Below, piece by piece: positions 54,782 through 63,280 of a DNA stretch of 64,000 bases; position 1 is the stretch's first letter; every line of letters starts with the position of its first letter. The notes below the pieces were generated by a model that was given only the letters and a program-made list of their open reading frames with translations, ran no database searches and had not been told where the DNA came from. The position numbers and the translations under genes are program-made. The DNA comes from Ensifer sp. LC11 (GTDB lineage: Bacteria > Pseudomonadota > Alphaproteobacteria > Rhizobiales > Rhizobiaceae): the NCBI RefSeq assembly GCF_001695835.1, contig NZ_MBSO01000023.1:345520-409519 (forward strand), in the 5' to 3' direction.

Positions 54782-54844
54782 CAGTGAGCCGAGCGGCGGG
54801 AGGATGTCCCGCCGCTCCTTCGCCACGCACAGCAGGAAATCCGC

Positions 54845-56389
54845 ATGACCTATCCGCAACAGAGGTCAGCCGCGTTGCAAGGGGTGCAGGGACGGCTGGA
54901 CTTTCGGGCCGTGACCAAGCGTTACGGCCCGACTGTCGCCCTTTCCGAATTCACCCACAGCTTCGCGCCCGGCCAGGTGCATGCCCTGATGGGCAAGAAC
55001 GGCTCCGGCAAGTCGACGCTCGTCAAGCTGCTCGCCGGCGTCACCGAGCCGACATCCGGCACGATCAGCGTCAATGGCGAGGACCGCCATTTCACCTCGC
55101 CGCACGATGCCTTCGAGGCCGGCATCGTCACCGTGCACCAGGAGCTCTCGCTGGTGCCCGAACTTTCGGTTGGCGAGAACATCTTTCTCGGCCGGTTGCC
55201 GCACCGTCGCCGCGCCGGCTTCAGCGTCGTCGACTGGGCGGGCCTGCACCGGCGCGCCGGCGAATTGCTCGCCGATATGGGGCTTGCAATCGATTCCCGC
55301 CAGCCAGTCTCCGCTCTCAGCGTCGGCCAGCAGCAGGTGGTCGAGATCGTCAAGGCGATGTCCTTCAATCCGTCGATCCTGCTTCTGGACGAGCCGACCT
55401 CGGCGCTCGCTTCGCGTGAGGTCAAGCAGCTCTTCGCGCTGATCGAACGCTTACGCGCCCGCGGCGTCACCATGATCTACATCACCCACCGCATGAGCGA
55501 GCTCTTTGAGATCGCTGATACCTGCACGGTGATCCGCGACGGCCACTATATCGGTTCGGTCGCGATGAAAGAGACGACGCCGTCGGCGATCGTCGGCATG
55601 ATGTTCGGCGATGCCGCCCGCGCGACCCGCCCGCCGCGCCGCACGCTCGACCGCACCAAGCCGGTGCTCGAAGTGCGCGATCTCAGTCGATCAGGGCATT
55701 TCCACGGGGTCTCCTTCGATCTCTATCCCGGCGAAATCCTCGGCATCGCCGGCCTGCTCGGTGCCGGCCGTACCGAACTGATGCGCGCGGTCTTCGGCGC
55801 CGACCGGATCGATGGCGGTTCCGTCACCCTCGACGGCCGCATCATGACCGGTGCCAGCCCGCGCGACATGCGCAAGGCGGGCCTCGGCTACACGCCGGAA
55901 AACCGCAAGGAGGTCGGCCTCGTGCAGTCGCTCTCGACCGCGGACAATCTCTGCATGGCGAACCTCGGTCCGATCTCCCGCAAGGGCTTCATCTCGCGCC
56001 GGCGCGAGCAGCCGCATGTGCGCCGCCAGATTGCCGATCTGCACATCAAGTGTGGCGATCCGGAATTGCCGGTCTCGTCACTGTCAGGCGGCAACCAGCA
56101 GAAGGTGGTGATCGGCAAATGGCTGAACCGGCAGCCCTCGGTGATGTTCTTCGATGAGCCGAGCCGTGGCGTCGACGTTCAGGCCAAGCGCCAGATCTTC
56201 GACATCATCTGGCAGAAGGCAGCCGACGGCCTCGCCAGCATCTTCGTCTCGACCGAACTCGAGGAGGTGCTCGAAGTCGCCGACCGCATCCTGGTGATGC
56301 ACCACGGCGCTGTGGTCGCCGAAGTGGATCCGACGAAAACCGACCTTACCGAACTTTACGGCCTGTGCATGGAAGGGGCCAAGCAATGA
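54845..56389 (+). CDS. ABC transporter ATPase with two nucleotide domains (RbsA-like)
   Basis: This 514-residue protein is a tandem-ABC CUT2 ATPase. The first domain has Walker A MGKNGSGKSTL, signature LSVGQQQVVEIVKAM and Walker B ILLLDEPTSAL. The second has a degenerate Walker A (GLLGAGRTELM) and signature SSLSGGNQQKVV. This is the usual asymmetric RbsA/AraG pattern. The stop overlaps the permease start (ATGA). With the RbsB-like and RbsC-like proteins it forms a complete CUT2 importer. Confidence 0.95.
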   Translation: MTYPQQRSAALQGVQGRLDFRAVTKRYGPTVALSEFTHSFAPGQVHALMGKNGSGKSTLVKLLAGVTEPTSGTISVNGEDRHFTSPHDAFEAGIVTVHQELSLVPELSVGENIFLGRLPHRRRAGFSVVDWAGLHRRAGELLADMGLAIDSRQPVSALSVGQQQVVEIVKAMSFNPSILLLDEPTSALASREVKQLFALIERLRARGVTMIYITHRMSELFEIADTCTVIRDGHYIGSVAMKETTPSAIVGMMFGDAARATRPPRRTLDRTKPVLEVRDLSRSGHFHGVSFDLYPGEILGIAGLLGAGRTELMRAVFGADRIDGGSVTLDGRIMTGASPRDMRKAGLGYTPENRKEVGLVQSLSTADNLCMANLGPISRKGFISRRREQPHVRRQIADLHIKCGDPELPVSSLSGGNQQKVVIGKWLNRQPSVMFFDEPSRGVDVQAKRQIFDIIWQKAADGLASIFVSTELEEVLEVADRILVMHHGAVVAEVDPTKTDLTELYGLCMEGAKQ

Positions 56390-57378
56390 CACTTGTAAGC
56401 CAAACGACGGAAGCCGGCGGACAGAACATGCCTTTGCGCTTCCTCAAGACCTATCCGATGGAGATCATTCTCGCGGCGCTGGTGATTTTCCTGATCCTCG
56501 TCGCACCGGGATTTGCCTCGACCAGCAATGTGCTGAATGTGCTGCGCACGGTGTCGATGCTCGGTATCATCGCCTTCGGCATGACCGCTGTCATCATCAG
56601 CGGCGAAATCGACCTCTCGGTCGGCGCCGGTGCGGCACTCGCCGGCTGCATCGTTGCCTGGTTCGCCGACCGCTTCACCGACGTGCTCGGCGACTGGGGA
56701 GCGGTCACCGTCGGCTTTGCCGTGGCGCTGTTGCTCGGCTTCATGCTCGGTTATCTCACCGGCCGTTTCCGGCAATGGTTCAACGTGCCGACCTTCATCA
56801 CCACGCTTGCCCTTTTTGCAGCGCTGCGCGGCGTCGCCAACCTCATCACCGGCGGCTTCCCGATGTCGTCCTTCCCGCTCGGCTTCGATTTCCTCGGCGG
56901 CGGCTACCTCTTCGGCATTCCGTTCCCGGTCTATATCTTTGCGCTCACCTTTGCCGCCATGCACTTCCTGATGAAGTACACGAGCTTTGGCCGCGAGGTT
57001 TATGCGGTCGGCGGCAACATGGAGGCGGCGCGCCTTTCCGGCATCGACATCTGGAAGGTGAAGGCGCTGACACTGGGACTGACCGGTGCGCTGACGGCCG
57101 TCTCCGGCACGTTGATCGCCTCGCAGATCGGCGCCGGCACCGGGACGACGGCAACCGGCATGGAACTCGATGTGATTGCGGCCGTCATCATCGGTGGAAC
57201 CTCGCTCTTCGGCGGCAAGGGCCGCATCTGGGGCACGCTGATCGGGGTTTTGTTCCTCGGCTGCATCTCCAACGGCATGACGCTGATGAATGTCAGCGAA
57301 TATTGGCAGTACGTCGTGCGCGGCGGGATCATCCTCGGCGCCGTGCTGCTCAACCAGGTCCTGGAACGGGTGCGCTGA
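56386..57378 (+). CDS. CUT2-type sugar permease (RbsC-like)
   Basis: This 330-residue protein starts at ATG 56386 (ATGA overlap with the ATPase) and has about ten hydrophobic segments. Typical segments are IIAFGMTAVIISGEIDLSVG, FGREVYAVGGNMEAARLSGI and VIAAVIIGGTSLFGGKGRIW of the RbsC family. It should be the homodimeric membrane channel for the sugar. Confidence 0.95.
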   Translation: MTLVSQTTEAGGQNMPLRFLKTYPMEIILAALVIFLILVAPGFASTSNVLNVLRTVSMLGIIAFGMTAVIISGEIDLSVGAGAALAGCIVAWFADRFTDVLGDWGAVTVGFAVALLLGFMLGYLTGRFRQWFNVPTFITTLALFAALRGVANLITGGFPMSSFPLGFDFLGGGYLFGIPFPVYIFALTFAAMHFLMKYTSFGREVYAVGGNMEAARLSGIDIWKVKALTLGLTGALTAVSGTLIASQIGAGTGTTATGMELDVIAAVIIGGTSLFGGKGRIWGTLIGVLFLGCISNGMTLMNVSEYWQYVVRGGIILGAVLLNQVLERVR

Positions 57379-57434
57379 GACAGGTGCGGGGTGCTCGCAT
57401 CCCGCTCCAACTTACGAATATCGCGGAGACAATC

Positions 57435-58220
57435 ATGACTGAATTCAAAGGGAAAATCGCGCTTGTCACCGGCACATCCGGGATCGGGCTTGCCTCGGCG
57501 ATGCGCCTGGCGTCATCAGGTGCTACCGTGCTTGCCTGCGGCAACGATGTCGCCACCAACGAAGCCCTCGACCGGATTGCGCGGGAACGCGACCTGCCGA
57601 TGTCGACGCGGCTCACCGATGTCTCGAACGAGGCGGAGGTGGAAGCGGCGGTCCGCGAGGCGGTGCTGCGTCATGGTGGCCTCGACATCATCGTCAATGC
57701 CGCAGCCGTCCATCCTTACGGCACGGTGCTCGATACCAGCGCCGAGACCTTTGCGCGCTGCCTCTCGGTCAATGTCGGCTCGATCTATCTCACCGGCCGC
57801 TTCGGCATTCCGGAGATGGTGAAGCGCGGCGGCGGCGCCATCGTCAACATCTCCTCGGTGCAGGGCCACGCCTGCCAGCAGAATGTCGCGGCCTATGTCG
57901 CCTCCAAGGGGGCGATCCATGCGCTGACCCGGGCGATGGCGCTCGACCATGCGGCGGCCAGGATCCGGGTGAATTCGGTCAGCCCCGGCTCGGTGCGCAC
58001 GCCGCTCTTGTCGCTTGCGGCCCGGACCTATGGCGGCGAGGGCGTCAGCGAGGCGGAAGCCTTCGCCCGCTTCGGCGCCGCCCACCCGATCGGCCGTATC
58101 GGCGAACCGGAGGAGGTGGCGGAGATGGTCGCCTACCTCGCCTCGGACCGCGCCGCCTTCGTCACCGGCTCGGATTTTCGCATCGACGGCGGGCTGACCG
58201 CCGGCATCGGCGTCAAGTAA
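57435..58220 (+). CDS. short-chain dehydrogenase/reductase, probable sugar dehydrogenase
   Basis: From ATG 57435 the protein is 261 residues. It has the cofactor glycine motif TGTSGIGLASAM, NAAAVHPYG, catalytic Ser in NISSVQGH and the YVASKGA Tyr-Lys pair, with the C-terminal GSDFRIDGGLT. It follows the permease by 56 nt. By analogy with L-rhamnose/L-fucose routes, it may oxidise the imported aldose to a lactone with NAD(P). Which sugar is not readable. Confidence 0.88.
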   Translation: MTEFKGKIALVTGTSGIGLASAMRLASSGATVLACGNDVATNEALDRIARERDLPMSTRLTDVSNEAEVEAAVREAVLRHGGLDIIVNAAAVHPYGTVLDTSAETFARCLSVNVGSIYLTGRFGIPEMVKRGGGAIVNISSVQGHACQQNVAAYVASKGAIHALTRAMALDHAAARIRVNSVSPGSVRTPLLSLAARTYGGEGVSEAEAFARFGAAHPIGRIGEPEEVAEMVAYLASDRAAFVTGSDFRIDGGLTAGIGVK

Positions 58221-58240
58221 TCACACGAGGAAACGACAGG

Positions 58241-59353
58241 ATGAAAATCGGCCTTGGGCTCTACCGGGAACAACTCACCCCGGATAACTTTCAGTTTGCC
58301 TTGCAGGCAGGCGCGACCCACGTCGTCGCGCATCTCACCAACTATTTCGCCGGCAAGGACCCGAAGATTGACAGCGGCGACCAGGGTGGCTGGGGCGATT
58401 GCTCCGGCGACCGGATGTGGTCCTTCGAGGAACTGTCGGGGCTGGTGAAGGATGTGCGCGCCGGCGGCCTGGAGGTGGCTGCGATCGAGAATTTCTCGCC
58501 GCGCTTCTGGTCCGATGTGCTCCTGGACGGGCCCGAACGTGCCCAGCAGATCGAGGGGCTGAAGCAGCTCATCCGCGACGCCGGCCGCGCCGGCATCCCC
58601 TGCATCGGCTATAATTTTTCGCTCGCCGGCGTCTATGGCTGGACGCGCGGCCCCTATGCCCGCGGTGGCGCCGAATCCGTCGGCTTCGGAGTCGAGAACA
58701 GCATTGCGCCAAGCCCGGATGCGCCGATCCCCGATGGCATGGTCTGGAACATGCGCTATCGTCGCGGCATTGCCGGTGCCGCATCCGTTTCCGTCAGCTC
58801 GGCGGAACTTTGGGATCGTCTTTCACACTTCCTGAAGGAGGTCGTGCCGGTCGCCGAAGAGGCGGGCGTGGTGCTCGGCGCGCATCCCGATGATCCGCCG
58901 GCGGAGGAGCTCCGCGGCACGGCCCGGCTGGTCAACCGTCCGGAAAAATACGACCGGCTGATGGCGATCGTTGACTCGCCTTCGAATGGGCTGGAACTCT
59001 GCCTCGGCTCGCTGCAGGAAATGCCGGGTGGCGACATCTACGAACACGTCCGTCGTTTCGCCCGCTCCGGTCGCATCGGCTACATCCACTTCCGCAACGT
59101 GCGTGGAAAGATGCCGCGCTATGTCGAAACCTTCGTCGACGAAGGCGATATCGACATGGCCGAAATCATCCGCATCCTGCGCGACGAGAACTTTCAGGGC
59201 GTGATGATCCCCGACCACACGCCGGCCATGACCTGCGGCGCCTCTTGGCACGCCGGCAAGGCCTTTGCGCTCGGCTACATGCGCGCGCTTGTGCAGAACG
59301 CCGAGGCGCTCGGGCCGTCGCGATCCATCCCGACGAGCCTGGCGGCAGAATAG
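58241..59353 (+). CDS. diverged UxuA-family (mannonate dehydratase-like) protein
   Basis: The protein is 370 residues, about 30 shorter than UxuA, and is a paralogue of the 51446-52645 product. The four metal-ligand positions are kept (His in GAHPDDPPAEEL, Cys in LELCLGSLQEM, His in YIHFRNVRG, Asp in MIPDHTPAM). The substrate-facing segment differs, with IGYNFSLAGVYGWTRG in place of [14 protein letters not shown]. It probably dehydrates a different aldonate. Its place after the SDR and before a lactonase supports a sugar-acid dehydratase in an oxidative pathway. Confidence 0.85.
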   Translation: MKIGLGLYREQLTPDNFQFALQAGATHVVAHLTNYFAGKDPKIDSGDQGGWGDCSGDRMWSFEELSGLVKDVRAGGLEVAAIENFSPRFWSDVLLDGPERAQQIEGLKQLIRDAGRAGIPCIGYNFSLAGVYGWTRGPYARGGAESVGFGVENSIAPSPDAPIPDGMVWNMRYRRGIAGAASVSVSSAELWDRLSHFLKEVVPVAEEAGVVLGAHPDDPPAEELRGTARLVNRPEKYDRLMAIVDSPSNGLELCLGSLQEMPGGDIYEHVRRFARSGRIGYIHFRNVRGKMPRYVETFVDEGDIDMAEIIRILRDENFQGVMIPDHTPAMTCGASWHAGKAFALGYMRALVQNAEALGPSRSIPTSLAAE

Positions 59354-59362
59354 GAGGCAGAG

Positions 59363-60256
59363 ATGGCACGCTCGCTTGTTTGTGTCGCGCCGGTCGGCGA
59401 CCGCTGCGGCGAGGGCGCCGTCTGGTCGGTGGCGGAAGCCGCGGTCTACTGGACCGACATCAACCGTTTCCTCATCCATCGCTACGACGAGGCGACACGC
59501 GCGGTCAGGACCTGGCTGTTCGACGAGCCGGTGGTTGCCATTTCGCTGACGCAGGAAGCTGACCGCCTGCTCGTCGCTCTCGGCTCGAAGCTGATCTGGT
59601 GGTGGCCGCACACGGATCGGCGCGAGGATCACGGTTTCGTCCTGCCCGGTGCGCCGCGGGTGCGGCTCAATGACGGTCGCGCCGATCCGGTCGGAAACTT
59701 CTGGGTAGGCTCGATGAAGAACAATGTCCTGCCCGACGGGCAGCTTGGCGAGGTCGGGCCGGGGGAAGGCATTCTCTACCGGATCGCGCCTGACGGCGCC
59801 GTTACCGAATGGCGGCGCGGTCTCGGCATCTCCAACACGCTCTGCTGGAGCCCGGACCGAAGAACCTTCTACTTCGCCGATACGCTGGCGAACGAGATCT
59901 ACGCCTTCGATTACGATGCGGTGAAGGGCGCGATTTCCGGCGAACGTCCCTTCTTCACCGGCTTCGAGCGCGGTTCGCCCGACGGCTCGGCGATCGACAG
60001 CGAAGGTTTCCTCTGGAACTGCCGCTACGGCGGCGGCTGCATTGCCCGCATCGCACCGGATGGCAGCCTGGCCGAGGCGATCGACATGCCGGTGAGCAAC
60101 ATCACCACCTGCACCTTCGGTGGCGCAGACCTGAAGACGCTTTACGTCACCACGGCCGGTGGAGGACCGGGCGAACGCCTCGCCGGCAGTCTCTATGCCA
60201 TGCGTGTCGAGGTCGCGGGTCTTCCGGAGAACCGCTACGGAGAGGCGACACGGTGA
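59363..60256 (+). CDS. SMP-30/gluconolactonase-family lactonase
   Basis: This 297-residue protein starts at ATG 59363, after AGGAGG. It is a six-bladed beta-propeller metal enzyme with EGAVWSVAEAAVYWTDI, the metal ligands in RLNDGRADPVGNFWVGSM, GISNTLCWSPDRRTFYFAD and GSAIDSEGFLWNCRYGGG. It opens aldonolactones to aldonates, the step after an aldose dehydrogenase. Its stop overlaps the epimerase start by 4 nt (GTGA). Confidence 0.92.
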   Translation: MARSLVCVAPVGDRCGEGAVWSVAEAAVYWTDINRFLIHRYDEATRAVRTWLFDEPVVAISLTQEADRLLVALGSKLIWWWPHTDRREDHGFVLPGAPRVRLNDGRADPVGNFWVGSMKNNVLPDGQLGEVGPGEGILYRIAPDGAVTEWRRGLGISNTLCWSPDRRTFYFADTLANEIYAFDYDAVKGAISGERPFFTGFERGSPDGSAIDSEGFLWNCRYGGGCIARIAPDGSLAEAIDMPVSNITTCTFGGADLKTLYVTTAGGGPGERLAGSLYAMRVEVAGLPENRYGEATR

Positions 60257-61275
60257 GGGCGGAGACGACACGACGCGCGCTCGCCTGGGCGCATGGATGC
60301 CTTTCGGTGCAGTCGCTCGGCGGCATGCTCGGTCCCGTGCTGTTCCTGCTACCCGATGGACGTCAGGTCAGTCCCCTGCATGTCGCGCCCTGGGGCAACG
60401 ATGCCAAGCGCGAGACGCTACCGGAAACCCTGCAGGAATTGCGCGGCGAGTGGCCCTGCGTGCCGTTCGGCAGCGACGCCGACCGGTCGCTCCCGGCAGG
60501 CTGGTCGGCGACAGGCGAGAGCTTCGAGGGTGCCAGCGTGCCGCATGGCCAGGGCTCGAACGCTCATTGGACCTGGGGCGACTGCGACGACCGCCGGATC
60601 ACCATGCAATGCCACTATCCCGAGGAGCATCCTATCCGTTTGCTTCGCCGGCGGATCGTGCCGGATCCGCATGCGGCCGCCGTCGACATCACGCTGGAAA
60701 TTGAAGCACGGCGTCCGTGCCGTCTTCCGATCGGTTTGCACCCGACGTTCCGCCTGCCGCCGCGACCCGGCGCGGTCACCATCGAGCCCGGTCGTTATGG
60801 GCAAGTCTGGAGTTTTCCAGGCGACGTTGAGCCGGGTGCGGCGCTGTTCACACCCGATCGGCAATGGCCGTCGCTCGGTGAGGTCGACACACGCAACGGC
60901 ACAACGGTGGATGCAACACAAGTGCCGCTGGCCCAAGAGACCGAGGACCTGCTGCAGCTCTCAGGCATCGACGGCAGCGTTGCGCTCCACTACCGCGACG
61001 AGGGCTTTCGCGCGCGGCTTTCCTGGCAGAAGGAACACTTTCCGAGCCTGCTTCTCTGGTTCAGCAACCGCGGCCGCAAGGCCTATCCCTGGAACGGGCG
61101 GCACGTGGCGCTTGGCGTGGAGCCGATCGCTTCCGCCTTCGACCTCGGCCCTGCGGTCTCTGCCGCGAACAACCCCGTTGCGGCATCAGGCGTTGCGACC
61201 GCTATCGCCTTCAAGCCCGACCAGACCTTCACCACCCGCTATCGGCTCTCCGTGGAAGCCGCCCCCATCGGCTGA
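60253..61275 (+). CDS. aldose 1-epimerase-family protein
   Basis: From GTG 60253, which overlaps the lactonase stop (GTGA), the protein is 340 residues. It has the galactose mutarotase fold: the His-containing GLHPTFRLPPRPGAV and the C-terminal LLWFSNRGRKAYPWNGRHVA with VEPIASAFD. It interconverts anomers of the free sugar, which an aldose dehydrogenase would use. A family member without activity cannot be excluded. Confidence 0.85.
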   Translation: MRAETTRRALAWAHGCLSVQSLGGMLGPVLFLLPDGRQVSPLHVAPWGNDAKRETLPETLQELRGEWPCVPFGSDADRSLPAGWSATGESFEGASVPHGQGSNAHWTWGDCDDRRITMQCHYPEEHPIRLLRRRIVPDPHAAAVDITLEIEARRPCRLPIGLHPTFRLPPRPGAVTIEPGRYGQVWSFPGDVEPGAALFTPDRQWPSLGEVDTRNGTTVDATQVPLAQETEDLLQLSGIDGSVALHYRDEGFRARLSWQKEHFPSLLLWFSNRGRKAYPWNGRHVALGVEPIASAFDLGPAVSAANNPVAASGVATAIAFKPDQTFTTRYRLSVEAAPIG

Positions 61276-61313
61276 GCCGTCGCGCACGGCCAACCAACTG
61301 AAAGGCCAAGAGA

Positions 61314-62156
61314 ATGAAACTGCTGCGTCTCACCGTCGACGGCTCCGCCGTCCCTTGCATCCTCGATGGCGAGGACAAAGCACGAGACGTGTCTTCGCTC
61401 GTCTCGGACATTACGGCGGAGACCTTGCCGGATGTCGTCGCGGCGCTGTCCGGCGCCGATCTGTCGGCTCTGCCGGCGGTGGCGGTGATCGACGCCGATA
61501 TCCTGTCGCCGGTCGCAAGGCCCGGCACGATCTGGTGCGTCGGGCTCAACTACTCGGACCATGCCGAAGAAGCGGGCCTGCCGGTGCCATTCGAACCGAT
61601 CCTCTTCAACAAGGCGGCCGGCACCTATTGCGGCCCGAACGCGCCGCTTTTGCATTCCGAAAAAATGTCGAAGCTCGACTGGGAAGTCGAACTCGGCATC
61701 GTCATCGGCAAACGGGCACTCAACGTCTCGCGTGCTGAGGCGATGGACCATGTCTTCGGCTACACGGTTGTCAACGACGTCTCCGAGCGCGCCTGGCAGA
61801 TGGAGCGCGGCGGGCAATGGGTGAAGGGCAAGAGCTTCCCGAACTTTTGCCCGACGGGCCCGTGGCTTGTGACCCGCGACGAGGTGCCCGATCCGCAGTC
61901 GCTGTCCATGTGGCTCGACGTCAATGGCGAGCGCATGCAGGCGGGCACGACCGCGCGCATGATCTTCGATGTCGCAACCATCGTCTCCTACATGAGCGAA
62001 TTCTGCGTGCTGGAGCCGGGCGATCTCATTTGCACTGGCACGCCGCCGGGTGTTGGCATGGGCAAGAAGCCGCCGCGCTATCTGAAGCCCGGCGATGTGG
62101 TGGAACTCGGCATCGACGGGCTCGGCCGCCAGCGCCAGACGGTGCAGGCCATCTAA
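61314..62156 (+). CDS. FAH-family hydrolase, probable 2,4-diketo-3-deoxyaldonate hydrolase
   Basis: This 280-residue fumarylacetoacetase-family protein has IWCVGLNYSDHAEEAGLP, KLDWEVELGIVIGKRAL (metal Glu residues) and ICTGTPPGVGMGKKPPRYLK near the C-terminus. The pattern is that of 2,4-diketo-3-deoxy-L-fuconate/rhamnonate hydrolases. These cleave the diketo acid to pyruvate plus a hydroxy acid such as lactate. It lies 23 nt before a second SDR, the same gene pair as in those pathways. Confidence 0.85.
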   Translation: MKLLRLTVDGSAVPCILDGEDKARDVSSLVSDITAETLPDVVAALSGADLSALPAVAVIDADILSPVARPGTIWCVGLNYSDHAEEAGLPVPFEPILFNKAAGTYCGPNAPLLHSEKMSKLDWEVELGIVIGKRALNVSRAEAMDHVFGYTVVNDVSERAWQMERGGQWVKGKSFPNFCPTGPWLVTRDEVPDPQSLSMWLDVNGERMQAGTTARMIFDVATIVSYMSEFCVLEPGDLICTGTPPGVGMGKKPPRYLKPGDVVELGIDGLGRQRQTVQAI

Positions 62157-62179
62157 GTTATTCGCATAGGGAGTTGGAC

Positions 62180-62929
62180 ATGAGTGGAAAGACTGGGCGA
62201 TTGGCCGGACGGGTGGCCGTGGTCACCGCCGCCGGCCAGGGCATCGGCCGCGCCGTTGCCGAGCGGCTGATCGCGGAAGGGGCCGAGGTTCACGCCAGCG
62301 ACATCAACGACGGCCTGCTCGCCACCCTCGATGGTGCCGCGACGACGAAGCTGGATGCAACGGACAACGGGGCGGTGGCCGCCTACTTCGCCGGCTTCGC
62401 GCGGGTCGATATCCTCGTGCATGCGGTCGGTTATGTACACCAGGGCACGATCGAGGAATGCTCGGCCGCCGATTGGCGGCGCTCGGTGAACATCACGCTC
62501 GACAGCGCCTACAACGTCATTGCCGGTGTCATCCCGAAGATGAAGGCTGCTGGCGGCAGCATCATCACCATCGGATCGGTCGCCTCGTCGATCAAAGGCT
62601 TTCCGCGGCGCGCCGCCTATGGCGCCGCCAAGGGCGGCGTCATCGGCCTGACCAAGGCGGTCGCAGCCGACTATGTCTCGCAAGGCATACGCTGCAACTC
62701 GGTCTGCCCCGGCACGGTCGCATCGCCCTCCTTGGAAGAACGTATCGGCGAACTCGGCGCCAAGCTCGGGAGCCGCGACGAAGCCTACCAGTCCTTCGTT
62801 AGCCGGCAACCGGCCGGCCGTTTCGGTACGATCGAGGAAATTGCCGCGATCTGCGCCTTCCTCGCTTCCGACGAGGCCGCCTTCATCACCGGCCAGGCGA
62901 TCAACATCGACGGCGGGATCACGATCTGA
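62180..62929 (+). CDS. short-chain dehydrogenase, probable 2-keto-3-deoxyaldonate dehydrogenase
   Basis: From ATG 62180 the protein is 249 residues. It has TAAGQGIGRAVAERL, the Ser in TIGSVASS, the AYGAAKGGV Tyr-Lys pair and the C-terminal GQAINIDGGITI. This matches 2-keto-3-deoxy-L-fuconate dehydrogenase relatives. It would oxidise the 4-hydroxyl to give the diketo acid split by the FAH-family protein 24 nt upstream. It is the last gene of the sugar operon. Confidence 0.85.
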   Translation: MSGKTGRLAGRVAVVTAAGQGIGRAVAERLIAEGAEVHASDINDGLLATLDGAATTKLDATDNGAVAAYFAGFARVDILVHAVGYVHQGTIEECSAADWRRSVNITLDSAYNVIAGVIPKMKAAGGSIITIGSVASSIKGFPRRAAYGAAKGGVIGLTKAVAADYVSQGIRCNSVCPGTVASPSLEERIGELGAKLGSRDEAYQSFVSRQPAGRFGTIEEIAAICAFLASDEAAFITGQAINIDGGITI

Positions 62930-63019
62930 GGCACGCGGCCGCCGACCTGGACGCTCACGAATGGCGGCGGAGAGCCACTCCATGTTCCGTCTTCCTCGCC
63001 CTTGTGGCGGGGATCCAGC

Positions 63020-63094
63020 GACCCGACGTCCGTCGGGTCAAAGGACCTTTCAGCCCAAGAGCTTGGGCTGGTCCCGCAGTTCCAGCGGAACTGC
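63020..63094. repeat. three perfect palindromes in tandem, within 75 nt
   Basis: GACCCGACG/CGTCGGGTC at 63020-63039 (2-nt spacer), CAGCCCAAG/CTTGGGCTG at 63051-63070 (2-nt spacer), and GCAGTTCC/GGAACTGC at 63076-63094 (3-nt spacer). The second can be lengthened by GGAC/GTCC. Together they occupy most of the 351-nt gap after the sugar operon. They could be a mosaic palindromic element or a small structured RNA. I see no open frame in the block. Confidence 0.6.
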
Positions 63095-63200
63095 TAGAGA
63101 TTTCTGTGACAGGCACCGAAATGAGGGAGGTCTCGGATGCGCTAGTCTCCCGCTTACGGCGCCGGTTCTCTTGGCAAATTCAAGGCCGCGAAACGCAAAA

Positions 63201-63230
63201 CCCCTCCGGCGGTGATCCGGAGGGGGTGTT
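63201..63230. terminator. bidirectional terminator between the sugar operon and leuB
   Basis: CCCCTCCGG at 63201-63209 and CCGGAGGGG at 63217-63225 form a perfect 9-bp stem with a 7-nt loop. GTGTTTTC follows on the plus strand and AAAA (TTTT on the minus strand) precedes it. It can end leuB transcription on the minus strand and the sugar operon on the plus strand. Confidence 0.8.
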
Positions 63231-63280
63231 TTCACGGTGCCGGCTGGCGTCGGCTTGATGCCTTCGGGGACGTCCGCCGA

